Shown here one piece after another: positions 9,458-18,808 of a stretch of DNA of 64,000 nucleotides. Position numbers and translations under genes: made by a program. This stretch comes from CAYFPO01 sp964345035 (GTDB lineage Bacteria > Fidelibacterota > Marinisomatia > SCGC-AAA003-L08 > GCA-002704045). The stretch covers positions 227,882-291,881 of the forward strand of contig CAYFPO010000001.1 of NCBI GenBank assembly GCA_964345035.1, in the 5' to 3' direction. The notes beneath the pieces were generated by a model. That model was not told where the DNA came from. It saw only the letters and a list, made by a program, of their open reading frames with translations, and searched no databases. Numbering within the stretch: the stretch's first letter is position 1; each line of letters opens with the position of its first letter.

Positions 9458-10855
9458 ATGATTTTTAATAAAATAATGGATATAATGAAATATAGATTGG
9501 CTGTTTTATTTGGAATATTATCATTTGTGATATGTCAGCATCAAATTCCTTATTCAGGAAAAAATTTAAGAATTACTATTTATAATCAAAATAAAGCATT
9601 TATTCATGAATCCCGAACTACGCATTTTTCCAACACCGGTTTTCAAGAATTTTGGTTTAAAAATATACCAGAAGAAGTGATGCCATCCAGTATAATTATT
9701 GATTGTGATGATTGCGAAATTACAGGTAAACAATTTATCGATAATACTATAAATCAAAATTCATTATTAGATGTATTTATTGGTAAGCAGGTTGAATTGG
9801 TAAGATATGAAGATTCTGGTAATAAAACTATTACAAAAACTGCCACTGTGATATCAAACGATGGTGTTCCAGTTTTTGAAATTGATGGTAAAATATTAGT
9901 TGATCCGTCTTTTGAAATAATTTTTCCACATCTTCCTGAGGAAATGCAAAAACAGGATATGCTCCTATGTTCCGGTAAAATAAATAATAAGAAAATGAAA
10001 TTTGATTTGGATTATTTATTAAATGGAATGAGTTGGAATGTAGATTACTACTTAGTCTTGAACAGCTTAGAATCGGGGATTTTTTCAGCCTGGTACACTA
10101 TCAATAATAATTTACATCAGGAATTTGATAATGCTGAAGTCGTGTTGGTTTCCGGAGATGTTAATTTTAACAGAAATACAATTCCTAAATCGTTTCAGAA
10201 AAGAACAGCATTTGCAGATACTGAATCCAATCCTATTGTAACATCAACCCAAGATTATGCTGTATTTCACCTGCTGGAAGAAATCAATTTGCGCAGGAAT
10301 AGTCTGACACAGCAGAATTTTATAGATCATAAAGAGATACCTTTAAAACGTATATATCGGATTGATCACTCAATAAACAGGTATTATGGAAGATCCAATA
10401 ATCAGAACTCTTTTCCGGTACCGGTAATTTCAGCAATAGAATTCAATTCTGAGGATATCGGTGCATTTAATCTTCCCGAAGGATTATTACGTGTTTATGA
10501 AACCAAAAAGGGCAATAAAATTTTTGTTGGTGAAAATAATATTCCATTAACCCAAACTGGAGAAAAAGTTGAAATCGAACTGGGTAGAACAGCGGATCTC
10601 ACCGGAACATTTACCATTAAATCTACAGAAATCGACAGAAAATCAACTAAGCATTATCTCACAGCAATCATAAAAAATGTTCGTAATCAATCTGTTACAG
10701 TCATTTGGGAAGAAAATATTACGGGTGATTGGAAAATAACATCCACATCTCAAGATTTTGAAAAAATCGATTCTAACACAGCGCAATTTACTGTAGAGAT
10801 TCCATCAATGAGTGAAAAGGAAATAAGTTTTACAATAAAAATAGACAAATTATAA
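9458..10855 (+). CDS. DUF4139-like exported protein
   Basis: 465 residues; ATGs at 9458, 9476 and 9485 are all possible, with the last giving the most compact signal peptide (MKYRLAVLFGILSFVICQ). After it, LRITIYNQNKAFIHESRT and PEEVMPSSIIIDC resemble the start of DUF4139-type proteins, and YLLNGMSWNVDYYLVLN is close to the family's GLSWRADYVLVL-like phrase; the C-terminal half (GNKIFVGENNIPLTQTGEKVEIELG...VEIPSMSEKEISFTIKI) fits the beta-rich end. Function of the family is unknown. It is divergent from the Ig-like gene and followed 13 bases later by the phosphatase gene, so probably co-transcribed with it. Confidence 0.7.
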   Translation: MIFNKIMDIMKYRLAVLFGILSFVICQHQIPYSGKNLRITIYNQNKAFIHESRTTHFSNTGFQEFWFKNIPEEVMPSSIIIDCDDCEITGKQFIDNTINQNSLLDVFIGKQVELVRYEDSGNKTITKTATVISNDGVPVFEIDGKILVDPSFEIIFPHLPEEMQKQDMLLCSGKINNKKMKFDLDYLLNGMSWNVDYYLVLNSLESGIFSAWYTINNNLHQEFDNAEVVLVSGDVNFNRNTIPKSFQKRTAFADTESNPIVTSTQDYAVFHLLEEINLRRNSLTQQNFIDHKEIPLKRIYRIDHSINRYYGRSNNQNSFPVPVISAIEFNSEDIGAFNLPEGLLRVYETKKGNKIFVGENNIPLTQTGEKVEIELGRTADLTGTFTIKSTEIDRKSTKHYLTAIIKNVRNQSVTVIWEENITGDWKITSTSQDFEKIDSNTAQFTVEIPSMSEKEISFTIKIDKL

Positions 10856-10868
10856 GTAAAAACCAAAA

Positions 10869-13139
10869 TTGAAAAATAACTTAACAATTTTATTAACATT
10901 ATCTTTTTTATTTCCAGTAGAAATTGTCATCCAGCCATATTTACAGAATGCCACGCCCCAGTCTATATATATAATGTGGGAAACCTCGTCTGGCACTGAA
11001 AGTATAGTAGAATGGGGTATTACCAATGAATTGGGTAGTATTACAGAAGGAATAGCAGAATCAGGTTTTGGTTTATCATATCTCCATACAGTTAATTTGA
11101 CTGAATTGGAATCTAACACTCAGTATTATTACAGGGTTGTTACCGACGATGCTGAATCCGATATTTTTGAATTTATTACACCCCCCCTCCCCGGAGCAGA
11201 ATATTCATTTCATTTGATTGCAATGAGTGATATGCAAATAGATTACGGTAATCCGGATAAATTCTATGAAATAATCCACAATGGAATAATTGATTATGTC
11301 TACAGTGAATATAGTGATAATCTTTCAGAAGGATTACAATTAATATTAATTCCCGGTGATTTGGTGGATTATGGATGGAATTACTGGAGTTGGGAACATG
11401 AATTTTTTGACCCTGCATATCCTTTGTTTTCTCATGTTACTATGTATCCTATACTTGGAAATCATGAAGCAAATACCAACTATTATTTTTCTTATTTTAA
11501 TCTGCCAGATAACGGGACGCCGGGATTTGAGGAACATTGGTGGTATACGGATTATTCTAATGTGAGAATTATTGGACTGGATTCAAATTATGATTATCAG
11601 CTAAGTATCCAGTTGGACTGGCTTGATAATGTGTTAAATGAGTCTTGTTATGATTCAGATATAGATTTTGTATTCGCAGAATTACACCATCCTTATAAGT
11701 CAGAACTATGGTTGGCTGGAGAGACCGAATTCACCGGTGAAGTAATTACACTGTTGGAAGATTTTTCAACAGAATGTGAAAAACCAAGTATCCATTTTTT
11801 CGGACATACGCATGGTTATTCCCGTGGACAGTCAAGAGATCACAATCATCTGTGGGTAAACGTTGCCACAGCGGGTGGTAATATTGACTACTGGAATGAA
11901 TATGCACAAGCAGATTATGATGAATTTACAGTTTCCCAGGATGAATGGGGTTTTGTGTCTGTGGATATTGAAGCGGGGGATTTTCCACAATTTACTTTAA
12001 CAAGAATCAGCCGTGGTAATGAGGATTATTTCCGGGATAATGAGGTCAGGGATGTAGTTACTGTTAAATTGATTAACAATCCGCCTGTAAAACCAACTGC
12101 TTTATTTCCATTTGGAGATGACTATGATCCTGATTGTGTTTATTTACAAGCTACAGAATTTATTGATCCGGATAATGATAATCATACTGCCAGTCATTGG
12201 CAGATAAGTGATGACTGTTTAGATTTTTCTGCACTCATTTTCGATAAATGGACAAATGATGAGAACTGGTATAATTACACCGACACACAAGAAGGCGATG
12301 ATCTTACAGATGAATTATTAACAGGACTCACCGAAAATACTGATTATTGCTGGCGAGTCAGGTATAGGGATGAAAGTCTGGACTGGAGTGAGTGGTCAGA
12401 ACCGATTTTATTTTCCACCGGAGAATCTGATTTATCCTCTAATATGCTTATAAACCCCGGGGCAGAATCAGGCACTGGTGGATGGATTGAAGTCGAAGGT
12501 ATCATTGAATCTTTGACTGATGGGGAATGTGAGGGTATCAGTCCGCATTCAGGAAATAGGTATTTTGCTGTTGGCGGTGTATGTGAAAATTATCCCTATG
12601 GTGAGGCATATCAATCTATTGATGTTTCGTTGTATGAGGATGAAATAGATTCTGGAGCCGGATATGCACATTTTGGAGGGTTTTTATCTAACTGGGGTGG
12701 TTCAGATTTACCGGAATTTAAGCTCTTATTTCTGGATATTCTTGGTAACGTGATTTCAAATACAGATACATATTCTACACTCAATCCCAGTTGGACTAAT
12801 TTTAATGAAACGGTGTTAATTCCTGAGAATACAAGGGAAATACAATTTGTATTAATGGGCACCAGATATGCAGGTGCAGACAACGATAGTTATTTTGACG
12901 ATATGGTTTTTCGGTTTTCTACTTCTGAATCTCCCTGTGAGGACAGCTTTTTGCCTGGTGATGTAACCCAGGATGGATTGATCAATATATTGGACATTAT
13001 TTTGGTGATTAACATAATTTTAGGAGAAGAACCCACACCCTACCAGCAATGGGTTGGAGATGTAAACGGAGATGGTGCTCTTGATATTCTGGATATTGTT
13101 TTAATTGTAAATTTAATACTTGGTAGAATTGGTTATTAA
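10869..13139 (+). CDS. Secreted purple-acid-phosphatase-like metallophosphoesterase with dockerin-like tail
   Basis: 756 residues from TTG 10869 with a signal peptide (LTILLTLSFLFPVEIV). An N-terminal fibronectin-III-like domain (PYLQNATPQSIYIMWETSSG) typical of purple acid phosphatases precedes the dinuclear metal core: MSDMQIDYG, LIPGDLVDYG, PILGNHEAN, ELHHPYKS and FFGHTHGYSRG, together giving the Asp, Asn and His ligands. Then follow a second Fn3-like region, a jelly-roll-like domain starting at NMLINPGAESGTGGWIE (about residues 520-685), and two dockerin-like calcium loops, DVTQDGLINILDI and DVNGDGALDILDI. Probably releases phosphate from organic esters outside the cell or on its surface; the tail may serve attachment or export. 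Confidence 0.85.
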   Translation: MKNNLTILLTLSFLFPVEIVIQPYLQNATPQSIYIMWETSSGTESIVEWGITNELGSITEGIAESGFGLSYLHTVNLTELESNTQYYYRVVTDDAESDIFEFITPPLPGAEYSFHLIAMSDMQIDYGNPDKFYEIIHNGIIDYVYSEYSDNLSEGLQLILIPGDLVDYGWNYWSWEHEFFDPAYPLFSHVTMYPILGNHEANTNYYFSYFNLPDNGTPGFEEHWWYTDYSNVRIIGLDSNYDYQLSIQLDWLDNVLNESCYDSDIDFVFAELHHPYKSELWLAGETEFTGEVITLLEDFSTECEKPSIHFFGHTHGYSRGQSRDHNHLWVNVATAGGNIDYWNEYAQADYDEFTVSQDEWGFVSVDIEAGDFPQFTLTRISRGNEDYFRDNEVRDVVTVKLINNPPVKPTALFPFGDDYDPDCVYLQATEFIDPDNDNHTASHWQISDDCLDFSALIFDKWTNDENWYNYTDTQEGDDLTDELLTGLTENTDYCWRVRYRDESLDWSEWSEPILFSTGESDLSSNMLINPGAESGTGGWIEVEGIIESLTDGECEGISPHSGNRYFAVGGVCENYPYGEAYQSIDVSLYEDEIDSGAGYAHFGGFLSNWGGSDLPEFKLLFLDILGNVISNTDTYSTLNPSWTNFNETVLIPENTREIQFVLMGTRYAGADNDSYFDDMVFRFSTSESPCEDSFLPGDVTQDGLINILDIILVINIILGEEPTPYQQWVGDVNGDGALDILDIVLIVNLILGRIGY

Positions 13140-13144
13140 TAATT

Positions 13145-13966
13145 ATGATTAAGAAAATAATTCCAATTTTTGTTTTCCCTGCAGCTCTATTCAGTCAGGG
13201 TTGGACAGTACAGATAGTTGCAGAAATTGACGGTTGGGGCTTGGGTGGTGATTTTATTGTTGATGATTCAGAAAATTATCTTGGAGTAAATACTACAGCC
13301 GCCGATGGTTATGATGATGTTTTTGATGTACCTGAACCTCCACCACCGGCGGGTAACTACATTCAATTCTATTTTCCCCATCCGGAATGGGAGAACCCAT
13401 TTGAGGAAGAAAAATTCACACAGGATATCCGTTATGAAAATGAATCTCTTTTGAACGAGAGTGGAATCACCTGGAACGCTGAAATATATTCAGAAATGGA
13501 TGGTCCAACTACTCTTACATTTCTTGTAATTGGAGAATTTTTCGACTGTAATATAACCGTTGCATTAGATGGAAGTGTTTATGATGTTTTTGATGGTGAT
13601 ACCATTCATACAGAATTAAATGCGTTTGTAAAAAAACCTGTTGAGATAAATGTAGGTAATTGTGATTATCAACTGTCAATATTAAATACTCAGCCTGTTT
13701 CACCATTGATATTAAACGCTTATCCTAATCCTTTTAATAATACTGTCAATATTGAATACTATGTATCAGAGCCAGGTATGGTTTCTGTATTTGTATATGA
13801 TTTACTTGGGAAAAAAATAATTGAATTGAAAGATATTGGCGGGTATAAGCCTACGGGGAACCATTCAATGAAATGGCAACCTGTTATTACAAATAGTGGT
13901 GTATATGTTATAAAAATTGAAACTGAGACCTCAAATTATTCTAAACAGATTACTTTGCTGAAATAA
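13145..13966 (+). CDS. Secreted protein with type IX-style C-terminal sorting domain
   Basis: 273 residues, 5 bases downstream of the phosphatase gene. A signal peptide (IIPIFVFPAALFSQG) leads into a region of unknown function (residues 20-180) rich in Trp, Asp and Pro. The last about 85 residues form a Por/T9SS type A-like sorting domain: LNAYPNPFNNTVNIEYYV, VSVFVYDLLGKKI, then GVYVIKIETETSNYSKQITLLK. In Bacteroidota this domain is recognised by the type IX secretion system and often cleaved off at the surface. No T9SS component is in the window, so the machinery is inferred to be elsewhere. It ends 3 bases from the convergent peptidase gene. Confidence 0.8.
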   Translation: MIKKIIPIFVFPAALFSQGWTVQIVAEIDGWGLGGDFIVDDSENYLGVNTTAADGYDDVFDVPEPPPPAGNYIQFYFPHPEWENPFEEEKFTQDIRYENESLLNESGITWNAEIYSEMDGPTTLTFLVIGEFFDCNITVALDGSVYDVFDGDTIHTELNAFVKKPVEINVGNCDYQLSILNTQPVSPLILNAYPNPFNNTVNIEYYVSEPGMVSVFVYDLLGKKIIELKDIGGYKPTGNHSMKWQPVITNSGVYVIKIETETSNYSKQITLLK

Positions 13967-13969
13967 TAC

Positions 13970-15742
13970 TTATTCTTTGCGCTTTTCCGGAATAATTGTT
14001 AATGTCAGAGTTGTACCTCCTCTATCAATAATCACTTGAACGGGGGTTTCAGGCTTCGCATCCTGCAGAGCATACATATAATCATATATACTGAGTATTT
14101 CTGTTTCTCCAAATTTTAACATAATATCTCCGGTTTTTAACCCTGCTTTACCGCCGGGTCCCTTCTCACGAATACCATTTAATCGCATTCCTGTTCCTTC
14201 AAAGGTATAGTCCGGGATAGTGCCTACATACACCGAAAATCCTGTTCGGGATTTTCTTTCTGACTCAACTTTTTGAAAATCGGGTTTTATTTCCATTGTA
14301 ATTAATTGTTTTGTAATCCGTTTTATATATTCAGTAATTAGTTGTAACCCTGAAAAATTGATTTTATCAATATCATCTGATGGCCTATGATAATCTGAAT
14401 GTGCCCCGGTGAAAAAGAATATTACCGGGATATCCTTTAAATAAAATGACTGGTGGTCACTTGCACCAAAGCCTTCTTCATCAAAACTCAAATGAAGGCT
14501 GTCTTCGTTTAAATTATTCAGAAGTTCATGCCAGACTGACGAAGTGCCCGTGCCTCCTACAACTAATTTGTTTTCTTCAAGTCTGCCAATCATATCCATG
14601 TTCAGCATCGCAGCAATATTGTTAATATTTACCGGTGGATTATCAACAAAATGTGATGATCCCAATAGTCCTTCTTCCTCTCCTCCAAAAGCAGCAAATA
14701 TTAAACCCCTTCTGTTAATGCTATTAATGTTTACCATTGAAAAATATTCCGCTAACTCTAATAAAGATGAGGTGCCTGAACCATTATCATCAGCACCATT
14801 ATGGACTGCGTGTGCATCCGGGTCCAGAGATCCTGAGCCTTCTCCACCCCATCCTAAATGATCGTAATGTGCGCCAACAACTATAAATTCTTCCTTAAGA
14901 TTACCAGAGCCGGGGATAAATCCAATTACATTTTGTGATTCAACAATTGTTTTTTCAATATCTGTAGTAATGACTGCTATCAATCCAGTGTCAAACGAAA
15001 TGGGAGCTGGGTTCTTATTATATACAATTGAATCCTGTAACTGTGATATGCTTGTTTTTAATTGAATTAATAAAAAATCAGCTATTTCTCTGGTGATTTG
15101 GACCACAGGAATTCCAATATCAGAATAACTTTTATCAGTTTTTAATTTTTTTAATGCTGTATTTTCAGCTTCCGGATTTCCATCAACCAATATGAAACCT
15201 CTTGCACCATTTTCTCTTGCAATCATTGCTTTTTTTCTTAGTGACTCATGCTCTTCAATATTTATATGGGGATTATTAAATTCTGGTGAATATCTCAATG
15301 CCAAGACTATTTTATCCTGTACATTAATATTCTTGTAATCATTGTAGTTCAATTCATCTCCCGTAATTCCATACCCTGCGAAAATAACACTGGCAGAACA
15401 TGACGCCGATGATGAAAATCCGAGTGGTAAAAAGTCTACTCCTGGTTCCAAAGTAAGGTCTGATAAACCCATTTCATTTCTTGAACTTAATACTAAACCT
15501 GATGCAAAATTAAATTTTTGTAAGTAATTTTCATCAAAATCTTTTAAGGAAGCTTTATTAAAATATTTTGCAATATACTGTGCAGAAATCCTTTCTTTTT
15601 CTGTTCCGGCTTTTCTGCCTTCCAATTTATCAGATGAAAGATATTTTATATGCTTTTTCAGATCGTTTTGTGTAATTTTTAAAGGGCTTGAATTACAGGA
15701 ATAAACAAACAATAGTATGATTAGAGAATAAATATTTACCAT
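13970..15742 (-). CDS. M28 family zinc aminopeptidase lipoprotein with PA and PDZ domains
   Basis: 590 residues. The N-terminus SLIILLFVYSC ends in a plausible lipobox, so it is probably a lipoprotein. The PA-like insert (about residues 110-230) interrupts the peptidase. Metal and catalytic residues of M28 are all visible: VGAHYDHLG (His), HNGADDNGSGTSSLLE (bridging Asp), FGGEEEGLLGS (catalytic Glu pair), MDMIG (Asp) and HSDYHRPSDD (His). A C-terminal PDZ domain runs from about residue 500 (GIREKGPGGKAGLKTGDIMLKFG). Likely an exported aminopeptidase acting on peptides in the periplasm or at the surface. It overlaps the start of the codirectional glycerophosphodiesterase gene's 3' end by 7 bases. 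Confidence 0.9.
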   Translation of the reverse strand: MVNIYSLIILLFVYSCNSSPLKITQNDLKKHIKYLSSDKLEGRKAGTEKERISAQYIAKYFNKASLKDFDENYLQKFNFASGLVLSSRNEMGLSDLTLEPGVDFLPLGFSSSASCSASVIFAGYGITGDELNYNDYKNINVQDKIVLALRYSPEFNNPHINIEEHESLRKKAMIARENGARGFILVDGNPEAENTALKKLKTDKSYSDIGIPVVQITREIADFLLIQLKTSISQLQDSIVYNKNPAPISFDTGLIAVITTDIEKTIVESQNVIGFIPGSGNLKEEFIVVGAHYDHLGWGGEGSGSLDPDAHAVHNGADDNGSGTSSLLELAEYFSMVNINSINRRGLIFAAFGGEEEGLLGSSHFVDNPPVNINNIAAMLNMDMIGRLEENKLVVGGTGTSSVWHELLNNLNEDSLHLSFDEEGFGASDHQSFYLKDIPVIFFFTGAHSDYHRPSDDIDKINFSGLQLITEYIKRITKQLITMEIKPDFQKVESERKSRTGFSVYVGTIPDYTFEGTGMRLNGIREKGPGGKAGLKTGDIMLKFGETEILSIYDYMYALQDAKPETPVQVIIDRGGTTLTLTIIPEKRKE

Positions 15743-16461
15743 TCTTTTTCTACCATCATTTTTGTATTATCTGTAAAAATTCCATCAACATTATGCGCTT
15801 CAGCTCGTTCGTATTGTTCTTTTGTATTAACAGTAAATGCAAGAATATGAATACCTCTTTTTCTGGCCCAATTGACCATGTCAGTATTTAGAAACTCTAT
15901 ATCTGGATGAAATGTATCTATTTTTATAAAATTCCCCCAAAAATATGTTTTTAAAATCCATGGAACTTCTTGTTTACTGTATAGATAACCAGTGTAAATA
16001 TTATTATTTATAGATTTTATTTTTCTTAAAATTAATGGGTGAAATGAAGATACTATTGTTTTATCTATAATATTATTTTCAAGTATAAAATTGACAACTA
16101 ATTCTTCTATTCCATTTGATAGAAATTTATCCGATTTAATTTCAATATTCAGAATTTTAATTCTGTCCAAAATTTTTTTTATATCATTCAATGCTGTATA
16201 TTTATTTCCCGTTTTTTGAAATAATTTCTTCAATTCTCTTTTATTAGTCATTGATATTTTGGACGTACCATCAGATAATACGGTATCATGAAATACTATC
16301 ATATCATTATCTTTGGTCTTTTGCACATCTAATTCGATACCATCTGCACCGTGTTCCAATGCTTTAATAAAAGATGAGATTGTATTTTCAGGTTTGTACA
16401 CCGGTGTACCTCGATGTCCGATAATTACAATTCTGTTTTTTTGAAATAATTTATTATTCAT
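15736..16461 (-). CDS. Glycerophosphodiester phosphodiesterase
   Basis: 241 residues, no signal peptide, so probably cytoplasmic (UgpQ-like). GDPD enzymes cleave glycerophosphodiesters such as deacylated phospholipids into glycerol-3-phosphate and an alcohol. The active site is complete: IGHRGTPVYKPENTISSF (catalytic His and Glu), GIELDVQKTKDNDMIVFHD (metal-binding Glu/Asp and second His), LNIEIK (Glu), and VNWARKRGIHILAFTVN near the C-terminus. It is the first gene of a two-gene minus-strand unit with the M28 peptidase and is divergent from dnaA across a 210-base gap. Confidence 0.9.
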   Translation of the reverse strand: MNNKLFQKNRIVIIGHRGTPVYKPENTISSFIKALEHGADGIELDVQKTKDNDMIVFHDTVLSDGTSKISMTNKRELKKLFQKTGNKYTALNDIKKILDRIKILNIEIKSDKFLSNGIEELVVNFILENNIIDKTIVSSFHPLILRKIKSINNNIYTGYLYSKQEVPWILKTYFWGNFIKIDTFHPDIEFLNTDMVNWARKRGIHILAFTVNTKEQYERAEAHNVDGIFTDNTKMMVEKEW

Positions 16462-16563
16462 TAAATTGATTTCTTTCTTCTATAAATGGAAATACAGATT
16501 TATAAATAAATTAATTGATTAATTGTTGTTGTACCACGTTTATTTTTTTTAAATAGAGTACTT

Positions 16564-16664
16564 TTATTAACTAAGTGAACATATAATTGATGTAATATTT
16601 AAATGATGGGAAAATTAAACTTTAATTTATTTTAACAGAATATATGTTAATAAAATGTTAATAA
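16564..16664. promoter_or_regulatory. TTATTAAC motif cluster upstream of dnaA
   Basis: The 210-base gap before dnaA is extremely AT-rich. It contains TGTTAATAA at 16645-16653 and 16656-16664 (11-base spacing, reverse orientation of TTATTAACA) and TTATTAACT at 16564-16572. The same 9-mer occurs twice upstream of dnaN. Consensus DnaA boxes (TTATCCACA) are absent here. I infer DnaA-related regulation or an origin element; in a genome this AT-rich, some matches are expected by chance. Confidence 0.4.
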
Positions 16665-16671
16665 ATAATTA

Positions 16672-18051
16672 ATGAATGTAACAAAAGACCAAAAATTAAA
16701 TAAAGAATCCCTTTGGAGCAACTGTCTGATTTATATAAAAGACCGTATTCCTGAACAAGCTTATCAAACATGGTTCTCCGGGGTGCAGGCTGCAACTGTA
16801 AATGAAGAAGAAATTGTCCTTCAGGTGCCTAACAAATTTCATTATGAATGGCTGGAATCAAAATACCGAGTTTTGATAGATGATTCCATTAAGAAAATTT
16901 TTGGACATCCATTAATTGTGAATTACAGTATAGTAATCAGTGATAAAAAACCCGATGATATTCCATCAATACAAAATAATACAATGCCAGTGCCACGGGG
17001 ATATCATCATAGATCACAATTAAACAGTCGTTATACATTTGATAATTTTATTGAAGGAAAGGATAATCAACTTGCAAAGGCTGCTGCATTTTCTGTATCC
17101 GAAAATCCAGGATCTACTCCATTTAATCCACTTTTAATTTACAGTGAGACAGGTCTGGGAAAAACGCATCTTTTACAGGCAATTGGTAATTTTGGAATCA
17201 AACAATTTCCATCTTTGAAAATTGTATATTTAACAAGTGAAAAGTTTATGCATGATTTTATCAGTGCAATTCAAGGTAACCGAACTACGGACTTTGCAAA
17301 TTCCTATCGAAAAAGTGATTTATTGTTAATAGATGATGTTCAGTTTTTCCAAAATAAGGAACAAACCCAGGAACAATTTTTTCATTTATTTAACGATTTA
17401 TATCAACGCGGCAAACAATTGGTATTAACAACTGATAGGCATCCTGGTGAATTGGTAGGAATTAAAGACCGTCTCGTTTCACGATTTAAATCCGGTCTTG
17501 TTGTTGATATTCAATCACCGGATTTAGAAACCAGAATCGCTATTTTAATGCGCAAAGCAGATAACGATGGATTAGAAATTCCATACGAAGTCACAGAATA
17601 TATAGCGACCTGCATTCGGGGTAATGTCAGAGATTTAGAGGGTGCACTTCGTAGGTTAATGGCTTTTTCTACACTGAAAAGAAAAGATGTCAATATCAAT
17701 CTGGCAAAACAGGTTATCAGGGATATATTAGGTAGTTCCGCTTTCAGTGAAGTTACAATTGATCATGTGGTAAAATACATTTCTAGGGAATTAGGGATAG
17801 CAGAAAGGCTTCTAACTGGGAAAACAAGAAAGAAAGAAGTGGCATTAGCCAGACAAGTCGCAATGTATTTAGCAAGAGAATTAACAGGTTCATCATTGTT
17901 TAATATCGGCACACATTTAGGAAGAAGAGATCATTCTACCGTTATACATGCCTGTAAAACAATTGAACATAAAATGGTTAAGGAAAAAGATTTTAAATTA
18001 CGTATAAATAAAATGAAAAAAGAAATTGGCGGTGTTAATTTACTGTCTTAG
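16672..18051 (+). CDS. dnaA: Chromosomal replication initiator protein DnaA
   Basis: 459 residues, the usual length. Domain I (about 1-90) includes AYQTWFSGVQ. The AAA+ core has FDNFIEGKDNQLAKAAA, Walker A SETGLGKTHLLQAIGNF near residue 160, Walker B LLIDDVQFFQNKEQTQEQFF near 220, sensor and arginine finger DRLVSRFKSGL, and VRDLEGALRRL. Domain IV has ARQVAMYLARELT and the DNA-contacting signature LGRRDHSTVIHACKTIE; the usual GGRDH reads GRRDH. DnaA binds origin boxes and opens the duplex. ATG 16672 is chosen because the domain I start follows directly. The gene is followed 15 bases later by a response regulator, with dnaN 15 kb away rather than adjacent. Confidence 0.97.
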   Translation: MNVTKDQKLNKESLWSNCLIYIKDRIPEQAYQTWFSGVQAATVNEEEIVLQVPNKFHYEWLESKYRVLIDDSIKKIFGHPLIVNYSIVISDKKPDDIPSIQNNTMPVPRGYHHRSQLNSRYTFDNFIEGKDNQLAKAAAFSVSENPGSTPFNPLLIYSETGLGKTHLLQAIGNFGIKQFPSLKIVYLTSEKFMHDFISAIQGNRTTDFANSYRKSDLLLIDDVQFFQNKEQTQEQFFHLFNDLYQRGKQLVLTTDRHPGELVGIKDRLVSRFKSGLVVDIQSPDLETRIAILMRKADNDGLEIPYEVTEYIATCIRGNVRDLEGALRRLMAFSTLKRKDVNINLAKQVIRDILGSSAFSEVTIDHVVKYISRELGIAERLLTGKTRKKEVALARQVAMYLARELTGSSLFNIGTHLGRRDHSTVIHACKTIEHKMVKEKDFKLRINKMKKEIGGVNLLS

Positions 18052-18066
18052 AAAAGGAAGGAAATT

Positions 18067-18756
18067 ATGTCTAATATATTTGTAATAGATGATGATACAG
18101 AATTAACCGATCTTCTTATTGAATTTTTCTCCACATTTAATTATGAGGTAAATTGCAGCCATACTCCTGAGGATGCCCTCAAATATCTTGAAAACAATCA
18201 ACCAGATTTAATTGTACTGGATATTATGCTTCCTGGAATGGATGGTTTACAGTTGCTGCGGAAAATCAGGGAAAATTCTACAATTCCGGTGATTATGCTG
18301 ACTGCGAGGGGTGAAGTAACAGATAGAATTGTTGGTTTGGAGTTAGGAGCAGATGACTATATGTCAAAACCATTTAAACCCCGTGAATTATTGGCTCGAG
18401 TGCAATCAATTTTACGGAGGAGTCAATCTCCAACAGCAATGCTGGATATTATTGAATTTGAAGGATTAGTTGTGAACAAACTAAGGCAGGAAGTTGAACT
18501 CGACGGAGAAATTATCCATTTATCAACCACTGAGTTTGAAGCGTTGTTATTGTTTGTAGAAAATCCGGGTGAAGTTCTTGACCGAGAATTTCTTGTTGAA
18601 AATATTCGTGGAATTACCTGGCAGACGTACGATCGCTCAGTTGATGTATTGGTCAGCAGATTGAGAAATAAATTGGGCGAAACCCCAGTCAATACAAGAT
18701 TTATAAAAACAGTGCATGGAATAGGATACAAATTTATCGGAGCCCCAAAAAATTAA
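18067..18756 (+). CDS. OmpR-family DNA-binding response regulator
   Basis: 229 residues. The receiver domain has the acidic pair IDDDTELTDL, phospho-acceptor Asp52 in LIVLDIMLPGMDG, the switch Thr in VIMLTARGE, and Lys in YMSKPFKPRELL. The winged-helix DNA-binding domain (about 130-226) has LSTTEFEALLLF, REFLVENIRG, YDRSVDVLVSRLRNKLGE and IKTVHGIGYKF, closest in style to CpxR/OmpR. It is phosphorylated by its partner kinase and regulates transcription. The kinase gene follows at once. Which signal is sensed is unknown; control of envelope functions is a guess from the CpxR-like look. Confidence 0.93.
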   Translation: MSNIFVIDDDTELTDLLIEFFSTFNYEVNCSHTPEDALKYLENNQPDLIVLDIMLPGMDGLQLLRKIRENSTIPVIMLTARGEVTDRIVGLELGADDYMSKPFKPRELLARVQSILRRSQSPTAMLDIIEFEGLVVNKLRQEVELDGEIIHLSTTEFEALLLFVENPGEVLDREFLVENIRGITWQTYDRSVDVLVSRLRNKLGETPVNTRFIKTVHGIGYKFIGAPKN

Positions 18757-18808
18757 CCTCTTTTTAGGTTTTAAATTTTCAAAAAGTCTGTTCTTCCGCC
18801 TGGGATTA

